Positions 7,072 to 13,880 of a stretch of 13,880 nucleotides of DNA are shown piece after piece. How positions within the stretch are numbered: the stretch's first letter is position 1; every line of letters starts with the position of its first letter. The position numbers and the translations under genes are program-made. Where the stretch lies: NCBI GenBank assembly GCA_938039795.1, contig CALHWU010000195.1, positions 1 to 13,880 of the forward strand, given 5' to 3'. This DNA comes from an uncultured Muribaculaceae bacterium. GTDB lineage: Bacteria > Bacteroidota > Bacteroidia > Bacteroidales > Muribaculaceae. Below the pieces are notes generated by a model. The model was not told the origin of the DNA, ran no database searches, and saw only the letters and a program-made list of their open reading frames with translations.

Positions 7072-8274
7072 ATGACTTCAATCAAAGTAAAGTTCAGACC
7101 TGCACGCGACTCAATGCAGCCGGGGCGCATAGCCTATCAGGTAATTCACGACCGTAAACCACTGATGATAGCGAGCGGCTATCGGCTTTATGCATGGGAA
7201 TGGGACAAGAATGCCTCTTTCCCGGCAGACAGCACGATTCCCGGTCGCATGTCGCTTCTTACCGAAACCAGAGAGGGTGTCCGACATGATGTGGAGCAAA
7301 TCACGCGCATTATACACCGATTGGAGAATTCGGCGCTCCCATTCTCCACATCCGATATCGTCGATGAATTTTCACGCTATACACGCGAGTACTCTCTCTT
7401 CGGATATATGGAACGTAAGATCAGTGATCTGCAGCTTCTTGGCAAGATGCGTTCGGCAGAGATCTACCGGACCACCCTCAACAGCTTCCGCCGGTTCCGT
7501 CAGCAAAAAGACGTAAGAATATGCTCAATAACCCCTGAAATGCTCCGCCAATACGAAGCCTCACTATGGGAAAACGGCATAGCCCCCAATACCTCGTCGT
7601 TCTATATGAGAGTGCTCCGGGCGGTATATAACCGCGCCGCCGAAGAGGGATCTTTTGAAAGCCGGCAACCTTTCAGGCACGTTTATACCGGCATCGGCAA
7701 AACCGTAAAAAGAGCGCTTCCGATAACTCTTATCAGCCAGATAAGGTCGCTCAAGCTCTCATGCCAGCCAAAACTCGATTACGCGCGCGATATGTTCATG
7801 ATGAGTTTCTTCCTAAGGGGCATGAGTTTTATTGACATGGCATTCTTAAGAAAATCGGATCTCTCAGAGGGCCATATCACCTACCGGCGACGCAAGACCG
7901 GCCAGCAACTGACCGTAGGATGGACAAGCGAAATGCAGGCTATAGTCGACAAATATCCATGTAACCCCACACAATATCTCCTTCCGATCATCACACGTCA
8001 GAACATCAACGAGAGGCAAGCCTACCGCAACGCCTCGTTCGCGATCAACACCAGTCTAAAGAAAGTAGCAGCCCTCGTCGATTCCCGCCAGACACTCACC
8101 ATGTATTGCGCCCGCCACAGCTGGGCATCGGTGGCACGTGAAAAGGGAGTGCCTCTCAGCATCATCAGCGAGGGCATGGGGCATGATTCAGAGGCAACAA
8201 CGAAAATTTACCTTGCGAGCCTTGACACGTCAGCAATAGACGATGCCAACTCCATGATCATCGGATCTATCTGA
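7072..8274 (+). CDS. Tyrosine recombinase/integrase (Bacteroidetes type)
   Basis: Site-specific recombinase of 400 residues: an N-terminal arm-binding-like region (about 1-95), a SAM-like core-binding domain (about 100-205) and a catalytic domain (about 215-390). Catalytic residues visible: Arg249 in FFLRGMS, Lys275 in RRRKTG, Arg348 in YCARHSWAS, His371 in GMGHDS and nucleophile Tyr380 in TTKIYL. Tyr345 stands where many family members have the first His; I believe this is common in Bacteroidetes recombinases. The protein looks complete and active. Codon use differs from its neighbours: at least nine Arg codons are AGA/AGG (for example residues 9, 67, 149, 180, 214, 225, 249, 260, 315). No excisionase, phage or transfer gene is adjacent. 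It could be an integrase remnant or a DNA invertase for phase variation. Confidence 0.92.
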   Translation: MTSIKVKFRPARDSMQPGRIAYQVIHDRKPLMIASGYRLYAWEWDKNASFPADSTIPGRMSLLTETREGVRHDVEQITRIIHRLENSALPFSTSDIVDEFSRYTREYSLFGYMERKISDLQLLGKMRSAEIYRTTLNSFRRFRQQKDVRICSITPEMLRQYEASLWENGIAPNTSSFYMRVLRAVYNRAAEEGSFESRQPFRHVYTGIGKTVKRALPITLISQIRSLKLSCQPKLDYARDMFMMSFFLRGMSFIDMAFLRKSDLSEGHITYRRRKTGQQLTVGWTSEMQAIVDKYPCNPTQYLLPIITRQNINERQAYRNASFAINTSLKKVAALVDSRQTLTMYCARHSWASVAREKGVPLSIISEGMGHDSEATTKIYLASLDTSAIDDANSMIIGSI

Positions 8275-8289
8275 AGCACACAGAGAAAA

Positions 8290-8318
8290 GGCCGCTCTGC
8301 AACCCATGCAGCGCGGCC
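8290..8318 (-). terminator. Hairpin terminator between recombinase and gdhA
   Basis: GGCCGC (8290-8295) and CTGCA (8297-8301) pair with TGCAG (8307-8311) and GCGGCC (8313-8318) around the loop ACCCA, leaving one T/C mismatch. Read on the minus strand the stem is followed by TTTTC, so it is a good rho-independent terminator for gdhA, 38 bases past its stop. On the plus strand the 3' flank is only moderately T-rich (TCATTCATT), so it may act weakly for the recombinase too. Confidence 0.75.
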
Positions 8319-8356
8319 TCATTCATTGCGTAAATGCTAAATATAAATTAAACCAA

Positions 8357-9694
8357 TCAAATCACACCTTGTCCCATCATGGCGTTGGCAACCTTCATGA
8401 AGCCGGCGATATTGGCGCCCTTCATATAGTTGATGAATCCGTCGGGCTCAGTGCCGTATTTCACACACTGCCCGTGGATGTCGCGCATGATGCCGTGGAG
8501 TTTCTGGTCGACCTCCTCGGCGCTCCACTGCAGATGCATGGCGTTCTGGCTCATCTCAAGTCCGGATGTAGCCACACCGCCGGCATTCACTGCCTTGCCT
8601 GGAGCATATGTCGTGCGGGAGCTGATGAATGCGTCGATAGCCTCCGGGGTGCAACCCATATTGGATACCTCGGCCACCATCTCAACGCCATTGGCTATGA
8701 GCTGGCGGGCATCATCACCGTTGAGCTCGTTCTGAGTGGCGCAGGGAAGAGCTATGTCGACCTTCTGCTCCCAAGGCTTGCGGCCGGGATAGAAAGTAGC
8801 CTCTGGATAACGCTCTGCATATGGAGCCACGATATCCTCGCCCGAGGCACGGAGTTCGAGCATATAGTTGATCTTGTCGCCGCTCACGCCTTCCGGATCA
8901 TATATGTATCCGTCGGGACCGGAGATGGTCACAACCTTTGCGCCGAGCTCGTTGGCCTTGAGGGTCGCGCCCCATGCCACATTGCCGAAACCGCTGACGG
9001 CAACAGTCTTGCCCTTGATGGAGTCGTTTTTCTCAGCGAGCATGCTCTGCACGAAATAGAGAGCGCCGAAGCCCGTAGCTTCCGGACGGATACGCGATCC
9101 GCCGAAATCGAGGCCCTTGCCGGTCATCGAACCGTCGCACTCGTTGCGGAGCTTCTTGTACATGCCATACATGTAACCCACCTCACGGCCTCCAACGCCT
9201 ATGTCGCCGGCAGGAACGTCACGGTCTATTCCGATATTCTTCCAGAGTTCGAGCATAAACGCCTGGCAGAAACGCATGATCTCGGCGTCGCTCTTGCCAC
9301 GAGGAGAGAAGTCGCTGCCGCCTTTGCCGCCACCCATCGGAAGGGTGGTGAGAGCGTTCTTGAAAGTCTGCTCGAAACCGAGGAATTTCAGAATCGACAG
9401 GTTGACGCTCGCATGGAAGCGGATACCGCCCTTATACGGGCCGATGGCGTTGTTGAACTGTACGCGGTAGCCAAGGTTGGTCTGCACTTCGCCGCGGTCG
9501 TCGGTCCATGTGACACGGAACGTGAAGATGCGGTCGGGCTCGACCATACGCTCTACAATGCGGGCCTTTTCAAACTCAGGGTGCTGGTTGTAGACATCTT
9601 CCACACACATCAGCACTTCTTTCACAGCCTGCAGATACTCCTTTTCACCCGGGTGCTTGGCCTCGAGGGAGCTCATGATACTGTTAATGTCCAT
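8357..9694 (-). CDS. gdhA: NADP-type glutamate dehydrogenase GdhA
   Basis: Cytoplasmic hexameric glutamate dehydrogenase making glutamate from 2-oxoglutarate and ammonium, the main ammonia-assimilation step in many gut Bacteroidales. At 445 residues from Met at 9694 it has the standard length for small class I enzymes. Hallmarks: GPYKGGIRFH at residues 85-94, PMGGGKGGSDF with catalytic Lys124, PAGDIGVGGRE with catalytic Asp164, and a Rossmann nucleotide loop SGFGNVA at 234-240. The reading frame extends 23 codons further upstream to an ATG at 9763, but that ATG lies inside the -7 promoter element (9760-9753), so it would not be on the mRNA; MDINSIMSSLEAKHPG is the natural start. NADP rather than NAD preference is assumed from similarity. 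A terminator follows at 8290-8318. Confidence 0.95.
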   Translation of the reverse strand: MDINSIMSSLEAKHPGEKEYLQAVKEVLMCVEDVYNQHPEFEKARIVERMVEPDRIFTFRVTWTDDRGEVQTNLGYRVQFNNAIGPYKGGIRFHASVNLSILKFLGFEQTFKNALTTLPMGGGKGGSDFSPRGKSDAEIMRFCQAFMLELWKNIGIDRDVPAGDIGVGGREVGYMYGMYKKLRNECDGSMTGKGLDFGGSRIRPEATGFGALYFVQSMLAEKNDSIKGKTVAVSGFGNVAWGATLKANELGAKVVTISGPDGYIYDPEGVSGDKINYMLELRASGEDIVAPYAERYPEATFYPGRKPWEQKVDIALPCATQNELNGDDARQLIANGVEMVAEVSNMGCTPEAIDAFISSRTTYAPGKAVNAGGVATSGLEMSQNAMHLQWSAEEVDQKLHGIMRDIHGQCVKYGTEPDGFINYMKGANIAGFMKVANAMMGQGVI

Positions 9695-9752
9695 TTTCTG
9701 ATTCTTTAAGGTATAGATACTGGTTAACCGAAATTTTTGGTTATTGTTTCTG

Positions 9753-9760
9753 CAAATATA
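9753..9760 (-). promoter_or_regulatory. -7 promoter element of gdhA
   Basis: The minus strand reads TATATTTG at 9760-9753, a full TAnnTTTG match. No clear TTTG is seen at the -33 distance (around 9780). Transcription would begin near 9747, giving a leader of about 50 bases. That leader contains AACCGAAA (9726-9733) and TTTTGGTT (9735-9742), which could fold into a small hairpin. This element argues against the longer gdhA start at 9763. Confidence 0.55.
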
Positions 9761-9772
9761 CAATTAAAACAG

Positions 9773-9836
9773 ATGCATACGGAGCGTCAATCAGTTTAAT
9801 TTTAGTTAAAATAGTCGCCGCTGCACTCATATGCAT
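9773..9836. repeat. Nested inverted repeats between gdhA and the lipoprotein gene
   Basis: ATGCATA at 9773-9779 and TATGCAT at 9830-9836 are perfect inverted repeats. Adjacent GAG (9782-9784) and CTC (9826-9828) extend the pairing past a small bulge. Inside lies a second palindrome, ATTTTA (9799-9804), GT, TAAAAT (9807-9812). The outer arm overlaps the lipoprotein stop codon, so the structure might end that transcript, or be a binding site upstream of the gdhA promoter. There is no strong U tract, and the role is uncertain. Confidence 0.3.
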
Positions 9837-10882
9837 TATCTTACAGAAAAACTTACAAGAATCGGATCAGATCCGTCCTGACTGATGGCATATATGCGTC
9901 CGGTCTCATCTGGAGCCGTCAGAGCACGCAGGCTGCGCGACAGATTATATTCCCCTACCTTGTTGCCATCCCAGTCGTAGACCCAGATCATCTTTCCGTT
10001 CCAGTCGGAATCACTGAAATTCCTGCCATCATAAAGTATATATACGCGGTCGTTGTCGGCGCAGCCTTCAAGGAATGTCACCTTACCTCCATCGTTGCCG
10101 TCGACAAAAGACTGACCGTCGACAAACTGATATTTCATCGAATGGTTGCAGAACTGGTTGACAGTCCGGAGCGTATCGGCTTCCAGACGGAAAAAGGCAG
10201 CAGCTTCGTCGCCCGCTGATATGGCAGCGACTTTCGTGCCGTCGGGCGATACGACAAATCCAAACTGATAAGCGGCCGTCATCGCGACATTACCGGCTTC
10301 TACGGCCTTCGCATCAGGCATGCGGTCGCCATAACGGCCGGTCACACGTCCCTCGCTGTCGAACATAGTGAATATTTCGGGATGCTCCACGTACCCGTCG
10401 GTAGTTATATAGCCGCCATCGGCGAGCGTCCCCACGGACCATGCGCCCGGAAGATTCAATATGCGGGTATATGCAAGATACAGACTGTCGACGCCCCTCA
10501 CCTCCGCAAGATACAGATCCCTGTTGTCGGCGCGAAGCAACGTGAAAGCGTCATCTCGACCCGGGATCGTCGAAAACAGCACTGTATTGCCGAATTCACC
10601 GGGACCGCCGCCCTTCGCGACGAACTTACCGGCATAGCGGCCTCGGGCTACGTCGATAAGATGCGCCATCGAATCGATCTTGTTGTCCATAATCAGCAGG
10701 TAATCGCCTGCTCTGTTCATCGAGAGCGTACGCCCGATCAGCGGTTCGGGGGTGATCTCCACATCCTCTACGAGTATATCCTTATGCTCAATTTCCTTGG
10801 CTTTCCTGTCGGAACATCCGGTCAGTGACGCCGAAAACAAAGCGGCCGACAATGCAAGCCACGCACAAACACAGCTTTTCAT
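9836..10882 (-). CDS. TolB-like 6-bladed beta-propeller lipoprotein
   Basis: A 348-residue predicted lipoprotein: signal peptide over residues 1-22 with lipobox LTGC and lipidated Cys23, followed by SDRK. The mature part resembles the Bacteroidetes TolB-like 6-bladed propeller (BF3164-type) lipoproteins. It shows the typical GGGPGEF segment near residues 95-101, then repeated blade-like segments such as MFDSEGRVTGRYGDRMP, VVSPDGTKVAAIS and the late IWVYDWDGNKVGEYNL, closing with ALTAPDETGRIYAISQD. These proteins are abundant in Bacteroidales envelopes; their ligand or role is generally unknown. It begins 42 bases after the lytic transglycosylase stop with no recognisable promoter, so it may be the last gene of that operon. 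Confidence 0.83.
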   Translation of the reverse strand: MKSCVCAWLALSAALFSASLTGCSDRKAKEIEHKDILVEDVEITPEPLIGRTLSMNRAGDYLLIMDNKIDSMAHLIDVARGRYAGKFVAKGGGPGEFGNTVLFSTIPGRDDAFTLLRADNRDLYLAEVRGVDSLYLAYTRILNLPGAWSVGTLADGGYITTDGYVEHPEIFTMFDSEGRVTGRYGDRMPDAKAVEAGNVAMTAAYQFGFVVSPDGTKVAAISAGDEAAAFFRLEADTLRTVNQFCNHSMKYQFVDGQSFVDGNDGGKVTFLEGCADNDRVYILYDGRNFSDSDWNGKMIWVYDWDGNKVGEYNLSRSLRALTAPDETGRIYAISQDGSDPILVSFSVR

Positions 10883-10924
10883 GATTATTTAAGATTTTAA
10901 GAAATGTCGCCTACAGGGATGGCT

Positions 10925-12544
10925 TCAACGACGCCGGGCCGGAATCTTAAGCTTGTCGCCGATGTCGATACGCGTACCCGACATGCTGTTGGCCTTCTGA
11001 ATGGCCGCGACAGTAGTGCCGAAACGCTTGGCAATCTTGCTGAGATTGTCACCTCGGCGCACCTTATAAGTAGTAGCAGCTTTAGCGGAAGCAGCTTTTT
11101 TAGCCGTTTTCTCTACTTTCTTTTCAGAACGCGCAGCCGGTTGTTTCGTCTCGGGTGCATCGTTGCGTGTCATGTCCGCACTTGCTACTTCGGGGTGCAC
11201 GCCATCCTTTACAGACTGGCTGTCGGCTGAAGCCATGGAAGTGGAATCTTCCCGTACTCTCACCCTCTCATAAGTCTGGATCTTGAGTTTCTTGCCGCGG
11301 TGCACCTTGCCGCTCCGCATATTGTTCCAACGCTTGATGTCAGTAGCGCTGACACCGTATTTGCGGGCAATGGAGCGGAGATTCTCTCCTCGGCCCACCG
11401 TATGGGTCTTGCTGACCATGCGCGTCACGAAAAATGATCCGTCGGGCTGCCGCTCCAGACTCTCGCCGGGCTCCACATGAGTGCGCCTCGCATAGGAGTC
11501 GGAATTCATGTCGAGTATGGCCTGCTCGCTCATTATATAGCTCAACACCTGCTGCGAGGGAAGCACGAGAGCGTACGGATGGTTGTCGCCCGGAATTATA
11601 TCCTTGCGGAACTGCGGGTTGAGCATCCGGATCTCCTCTACGGGAATATTCAGCACCTGAGCTATCTGGTCGAAGTGCACACGCTTGTCGACCAGAACAG
11701 TGTCGGTTATCAGCTTCTGCCTGACAAGTGTGGGGCGGATGCCGTATTTACCGTAATAGTTCATCACAAAATTCGCGGCTATGAAAGCGGGAACGTAACC
11801 GCGTGTCTCAGGATGCAGGAAGTTATAGATCTCCCAATAATCTTTCTTGCCGGATCCTCCGGCTCTGCGCAAAGCCTTATTGACGTTGCCGGGGCCGCAA
11901 TTGTATGCTGCTATGGCAAGCGACCAGTCACCGTATATATCGTAAAGCTGCTTGAGGTAGCGCACCGCATAGCGCGAAGCAAGACGCGGATCGCGCCGCT
12001 GGTCGACGAGTGAATTCACCTCAAGTCCCAGTCCGGTGGCTGTCGTGGGCATAAGCTGCCATAGCCCGCAGGCTCCTGCCCGTGATACTGCGTTGGGATT
12101 TAGAGCCGACTCTATGACCGGAAGATACTGCAGTTCCAGAGGAAGCTTTTCGCGGATAAGCTCCTCGACGAATATGTTGCCGTAATAGTTGTTGAGGGCA
12201 AGCATGTCGGCCACCAGATCGCGCCGTTTCACCAGATACATGTCGATATAGTTGCCCACGATAGAGTTGTAGGGCAGCTCGATCTCTGCCGGAAGCTGAC
12301 TCAACAGTTCCTCATACTCTGCGGGATTGCCCTTGACCGGAACATTTCCGGCATCAGCTGCGCGCGTAGCGAAATGCTTGAGATAGAAATTTTCCTGAAG
12401 TTCACGGGTTTTCGTCTCAAAACTCTCCGGTGCTATAATATTGTCGTCGGTGATCGAATGCTTGATGTCGAGTATGGAAAGCCCTTTAGCCGATGCAGTC
12501 AGCATGAGCAGTCCGGTCAATAGTGTGATAACAGGTTTCTTCAT
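10925..12544 (-). CDS. MltD-like lytic transglycosylase with two LysM domains
   Basis: Exported peptidoglycan-cleaving enzyme of 539 residues that forms 1,6-anhydromuropeptides. A signal peptide lies at about residues 1-20 (MKKPVITLLTGLLMLTASAKG) with no lipobox Cys, unlike E. coli MltD. The SLT domain covers about 125-260, with catalytic Glu145 in LPVIESALNP, GLWQLMPTTA at 160-169 and AYNCGPGNV at 213-221. Two LysM peptidoglycan-binding domains lie at about 380-424 and 492-536. They are separated by a low-complexity Ser/Ala/Lys linker rich in EKK and AKKA. The protein starts 32 bases after the DUF5683 gene, without a promoter signal, in the parB-DUF5683-transglycosylase order that I recall from other Bacteroidales. 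It probably acts in wall remodelling during growth or division. Confidence 0.93.
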   Translation of the reverse strand: MKKPVITLLTGLLMLTASAKGLSILDIKHSITDDNIIAPESFETKTRELQENFYLKHFATRAADAGNVPVKGNPAEYEELLSQLPAEIELPYNSIVGNYIDMYLVKRRDLVADMLALNNYYGNIFVEELIREKLPLELQYLPVIESALNPNAVSRAGACGLWQLMPTTATGLGLEVNSLVDQRRDPRLASRYAVRYLKQLYDIYGDWSLAIAAYNCGPGNVNKALRRAGGSGKKDYWEIYNFLHPETRGYVPAFIAANFVMNYYGKYGIRPTLVRQKLITDTVLVDKRVHFDQIAQVLNIPVEEIRMLNPQFRKDIIPGDNHPYALVLPSQQVLSYIMSEQAILDMNSDSYARRTHVEPGESLERQPDGSFFVTRMVSKTHTVGRGENLRSIARKYGVSATDIKRWNNMRSGKVHRGKKLKIQTYERVRVREDSTSMASADSQSVKDGVHPEVASADMTRNDAPETKQPAARSEKKVEKTAKKAASAKAATTYKVRRGDNLSKIAKRFGTTVAAIQKANSMSGTRIDIGDKLKIPARRR

Positions 12545-12576
12545 GAGTCAGTCAACTATAGCGGTGATATTCACTG

Positions 12577-13416
12577 TCAGAATCGCAATGCCCATTGCAG
12601 CCCGAGTCCGGGTCGCGTGCGCGTGTCGGGTATTACGGCTGGCGCCACCTCCATGGAGATATCAGGAGATATATCGAAATGGGCCAGCGATGCATCGACA
12701 TAAGCGTCGACCATAGCCAGCAGATATACTCCCACCATGGAGATAATACACAGGTCGCGGTTTCTACGGTAAAAATCCTTGCGTGATTTCAATATGTTGG
12801 TAAGCCACGTCTTGTCGAGATCCTCCTCCTTGATGGTAGAGGGGAAGAAATCCATGTAGCTTTTGGTGTTCGGGTCGTTGTCCATTATGTCGCTGTAGGC
12901 ACGCGTATAGTCCTTGAGCATGGAATTGTTCCATGAAGCTCCATATCCGAGCCCCATGAACCCGGCCGCTACTAACGGCAGCTTCCAGTAGCGACGGTTG
13001 TATACCTGACCGAGACCGGGGAACAAAGCCGACATCCAGACCGCTCTCATCGGATCGGGATTGAACTCCCTTAGATTGCGGTTGATTCCGGCTGCATCCT
13101 TGATGGAGTCGGGAAGCATTGTCATCATAGGTGAATCGACTATTTCCACCGAGTCGACAGGAGTCACCGCCAGACTGTCATTCCCTATAGCTTTAATCGA
13201 ATCGGCCACCACTTCCGCAGGAAGTTTTACCGGCTGACTTAAAGCTATGGAATCTGGCAATTCAATCTTATGGTGACGCTTTACCGGTTTAACGGGACGA
13301 GTATTCTGACAAAAAATGTTAAAAGGACACAACAGCATTGCGATGACTGTAAAAATCATCGCTGCCGAAGCCATAGGATTAAAGATCCTTTTATTGCCTA
13401 CGCATCCTCTACGCAT
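12577..13416 (-). CDS. DUF5683 domain protein
   Basis: A 279-residue membrane-associated protein of unknown function. Residues 1-36 form a signal peptide or anchor with a basic start (MRRGCVGNKR) and a hydrophobic core ending IFCQ. A periplasmic linker at about 37-115 is rich in Asp-Ser pairs (PDSI, ADSI, NDSL, VDSV, VDSP, PDSI). The conserved DUF5683 core follows: DPMRAVWMSALFPGLGQVYN, RRYWKLPLVAAGFMGLGYG, a KDYTRAYSDIMD segment, and a C-terminal hydrophobic helix (CIISMVGVYLLAMVDAYVDA). Met15 at 13374 is an alternative start that would shorten the basic head. It lies 61 bases after parB and 32 before the lytic transglycosylase, which suggests an envelope or division role, but no function is known to me. 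Confidence 0.85.
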   Translation of the reverse strand: MRRGCVGNKRIFNPMASAAMIFTVIAMLLCPFNIFCQNTRPVKPVKRHHKIELPDSIALSQPVKLPAEVVADSIKAIGNDSLAVTPVDSVEIVDSPMMTMLPDSIKDAAGINRNLREFNPDPMRAVWMSALFPGLGQVYNRRYWKLPLVAAGFMGLGYGASWNNSMLKDYTRAYSDIMDNDPNTKSYMDFFPSTIKEEDLDKTWLTNILKSRKDFYRRNRDLCIISMVGVYLLAMVDAYVDASLAHFDISPDISMEVAPAVIPDTRTRPGLGLQWALRF

Positions 13417-13477
13417 CTTTATTCCACTGTATTTCTTTATATTATCTGACTATTTACATAAAGACGACTCTGACAGG

Positions 13478-13880
13478 TCAGCCCTCGTGGGCTTTTACGT
13501 CATCAAAGATAGTAATTAATCTTTCAAGTTCATCCTCGCTCTTAAAGCTGAAAGTGATTTTACCCGCTCCGGAAGCTGAACATGAAAAATGTACAGGCGT
13601 AATGAATTTGCTCGACAGATGGTTGCGGAGCAGTTCAAAATCTTTCGACAGCGAGCCTTTGCTCTTGTCGGTGCCATCCTCCTCCCGGTTTTCACGTATG
13701 GATTTCACCAGATCCTCCACTTTCCTTACTGACAGCCCCTCCTTGATAATACGTTTGTATATCTTAAGCTGCATAGTCGGATCGTCGATCGAAAGGAGCG
13801 CGCGGGCATGTCCCATGTCAAGGCGCTTGTCGCGCAGACCGAGCTGCACCTCAGCCGGCAGGCGCAGAAGCCGCAGGAAG
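13478..13880 (-). CDS. parB: Chromosome-partitioning protein ParB, C-terminal part
   Basis: Only the last 134 codons are inside the window; the N-terminal CTPase and most of the DNA-binding region lie beyond the right edge. The frame stays open from 13879 through the edge and reads LRLLRLPAEVQLGLRDKRLD then MGHARALLSIDD. This is the conserved end of the ParB/Spo0J helix-turn-helix region. A charged linker (RENREEDGTDKSKG) follows, then the C-terminal dimerisation domain (ITPVHFSCSASGAGKITFSF, then KSEDELERLITIFDDV). ParB binds parS and loads SMC near the origin, which suggests the window may be close to oriC. parA is expected just upstream, outside. No parS site was recognised here. Confidence 0.93.
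   Translation of the reverse strand, partial: FLRLLRLPAEVQLGLRDKRLDMGHARALLSIDDPTMQLKIYKRIIKEGLSVRKVEDLVKSIRENREEDGTDKSKGSLSKDFELLRNHLSSKFITPVHFSCSASGAGKITFSFKSEDELERLITIFDDVKAHEG

Noticed and set aside
8130..8145. A CACGTG-centred sequence resembling a parS site
   Set aside because: It matches only about 11 of 16 positions of the classical parS palindrome, is not symmetric beyond the CACGTG core, and lies inside the recombinase coding sequence.
8306..9709. A 467-codon open frame on the plus strand opposite gdhA
   Set aside because: It lies almost entirely antisense to an intact gdhA and shows no recognisable domain. Long antisense frames are expected opposite GC-rich, codon-biased genes.
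9695..9763. A 23-residue N-terminal extension of GdhA
   Set aside because: Its ATG lies within the -7 element TATATTTG, so the mRNA should begin downstream of it. The extension is also absent from normal GdhA N-termini.
11477..12013. A 178-codon plus-strand frame opposite the lytic transglycosylase
   Set aside because: It is antisense to the conserved SLT domain and shows no independent features.
13504..13525. AAAGAT...ATCTTT inverted repeat resembling the arms of the site at 7028-7060
   Set aside because: Only six bases match, the spacer differs, and it lies inside the parB coding sequence, so it is not a credible second recombination site.

Overview
The window looks like a chromosomal segment of a Bacteroidales bacterium. 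A gut Muribaculaceae-like lineage is my best guess, from gene content and a moderately high GC (mid-50s percent by eye). The evidence is: several start regions carry the Bacteroidetes sigma-ABfr -7 element TAnnTTTG rather than a TATAAT box; Shine-Dalgarno sequences are weak or absent; and the genes include families typical of the phylum (GIN/DUF2807 protein, DUF5683 protein, TolB-like 6-bladed propeller lipoprotein, Bacteroidetes-type tyrosine recombinase). No rRNA, tRNA, CRISPR array or insertion sequence was recognised.

Layout. At 1-95 (minus) is the 5' end of a divergent gene cut by the window edge. From 236 to 6981 (plus) run six genes: an Fsr-type MFS exporter; fabD (malonyl-CoA:ACP transacylase) followed closely by an M16 zinc peptidase; then, from its own promoter, dusB (tRNA-dihydrouridine synthase), a secreted GIN-domain protein and a Wzx/MATE-like polysaccharide flippase. 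Those last three overlap or nearly touch and should be one transcript. At 7072-8274 (plus) is a stand-alone tyrosine recombinase. It is preceded by a 33-bp inverted-repeat site with the geometry of a recombinase core site. A hairpin terminator at 8290-8318 separates it from the convergent minus-strand genes: gdhA (glutamate dehydrogenase), a TolB-like lipoprotein, an MltD-like lytic transglycosylase with two LysM domains, a DUF5683 protein, and the C-terminal part of ParB, cut by the right edge.

How the genes fit together. Most of the window is core metabolism and envelope biology: fatty-acid initiation (FabD), glycan export (flippase), peptidoglycan remodelling (MltD-like), chromosome segregation (ParB) and ammonia assimilation (GdhA). 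The parB-DUF5683-lytic transglycosylase order places segregation next to cell-wall remodelling. The recombinase is the one accessory-looking gene: its codon use (many AGA/AGG) differs from its neighbours and no phage or transposon genes accompany it.

I found no clear new multi-gene system. The points most worth a second look are the inverted-repeat site beside the orphan recombinase, the apparently leaderless start of dusB, and the tight dusB-GIN-flippase operon.
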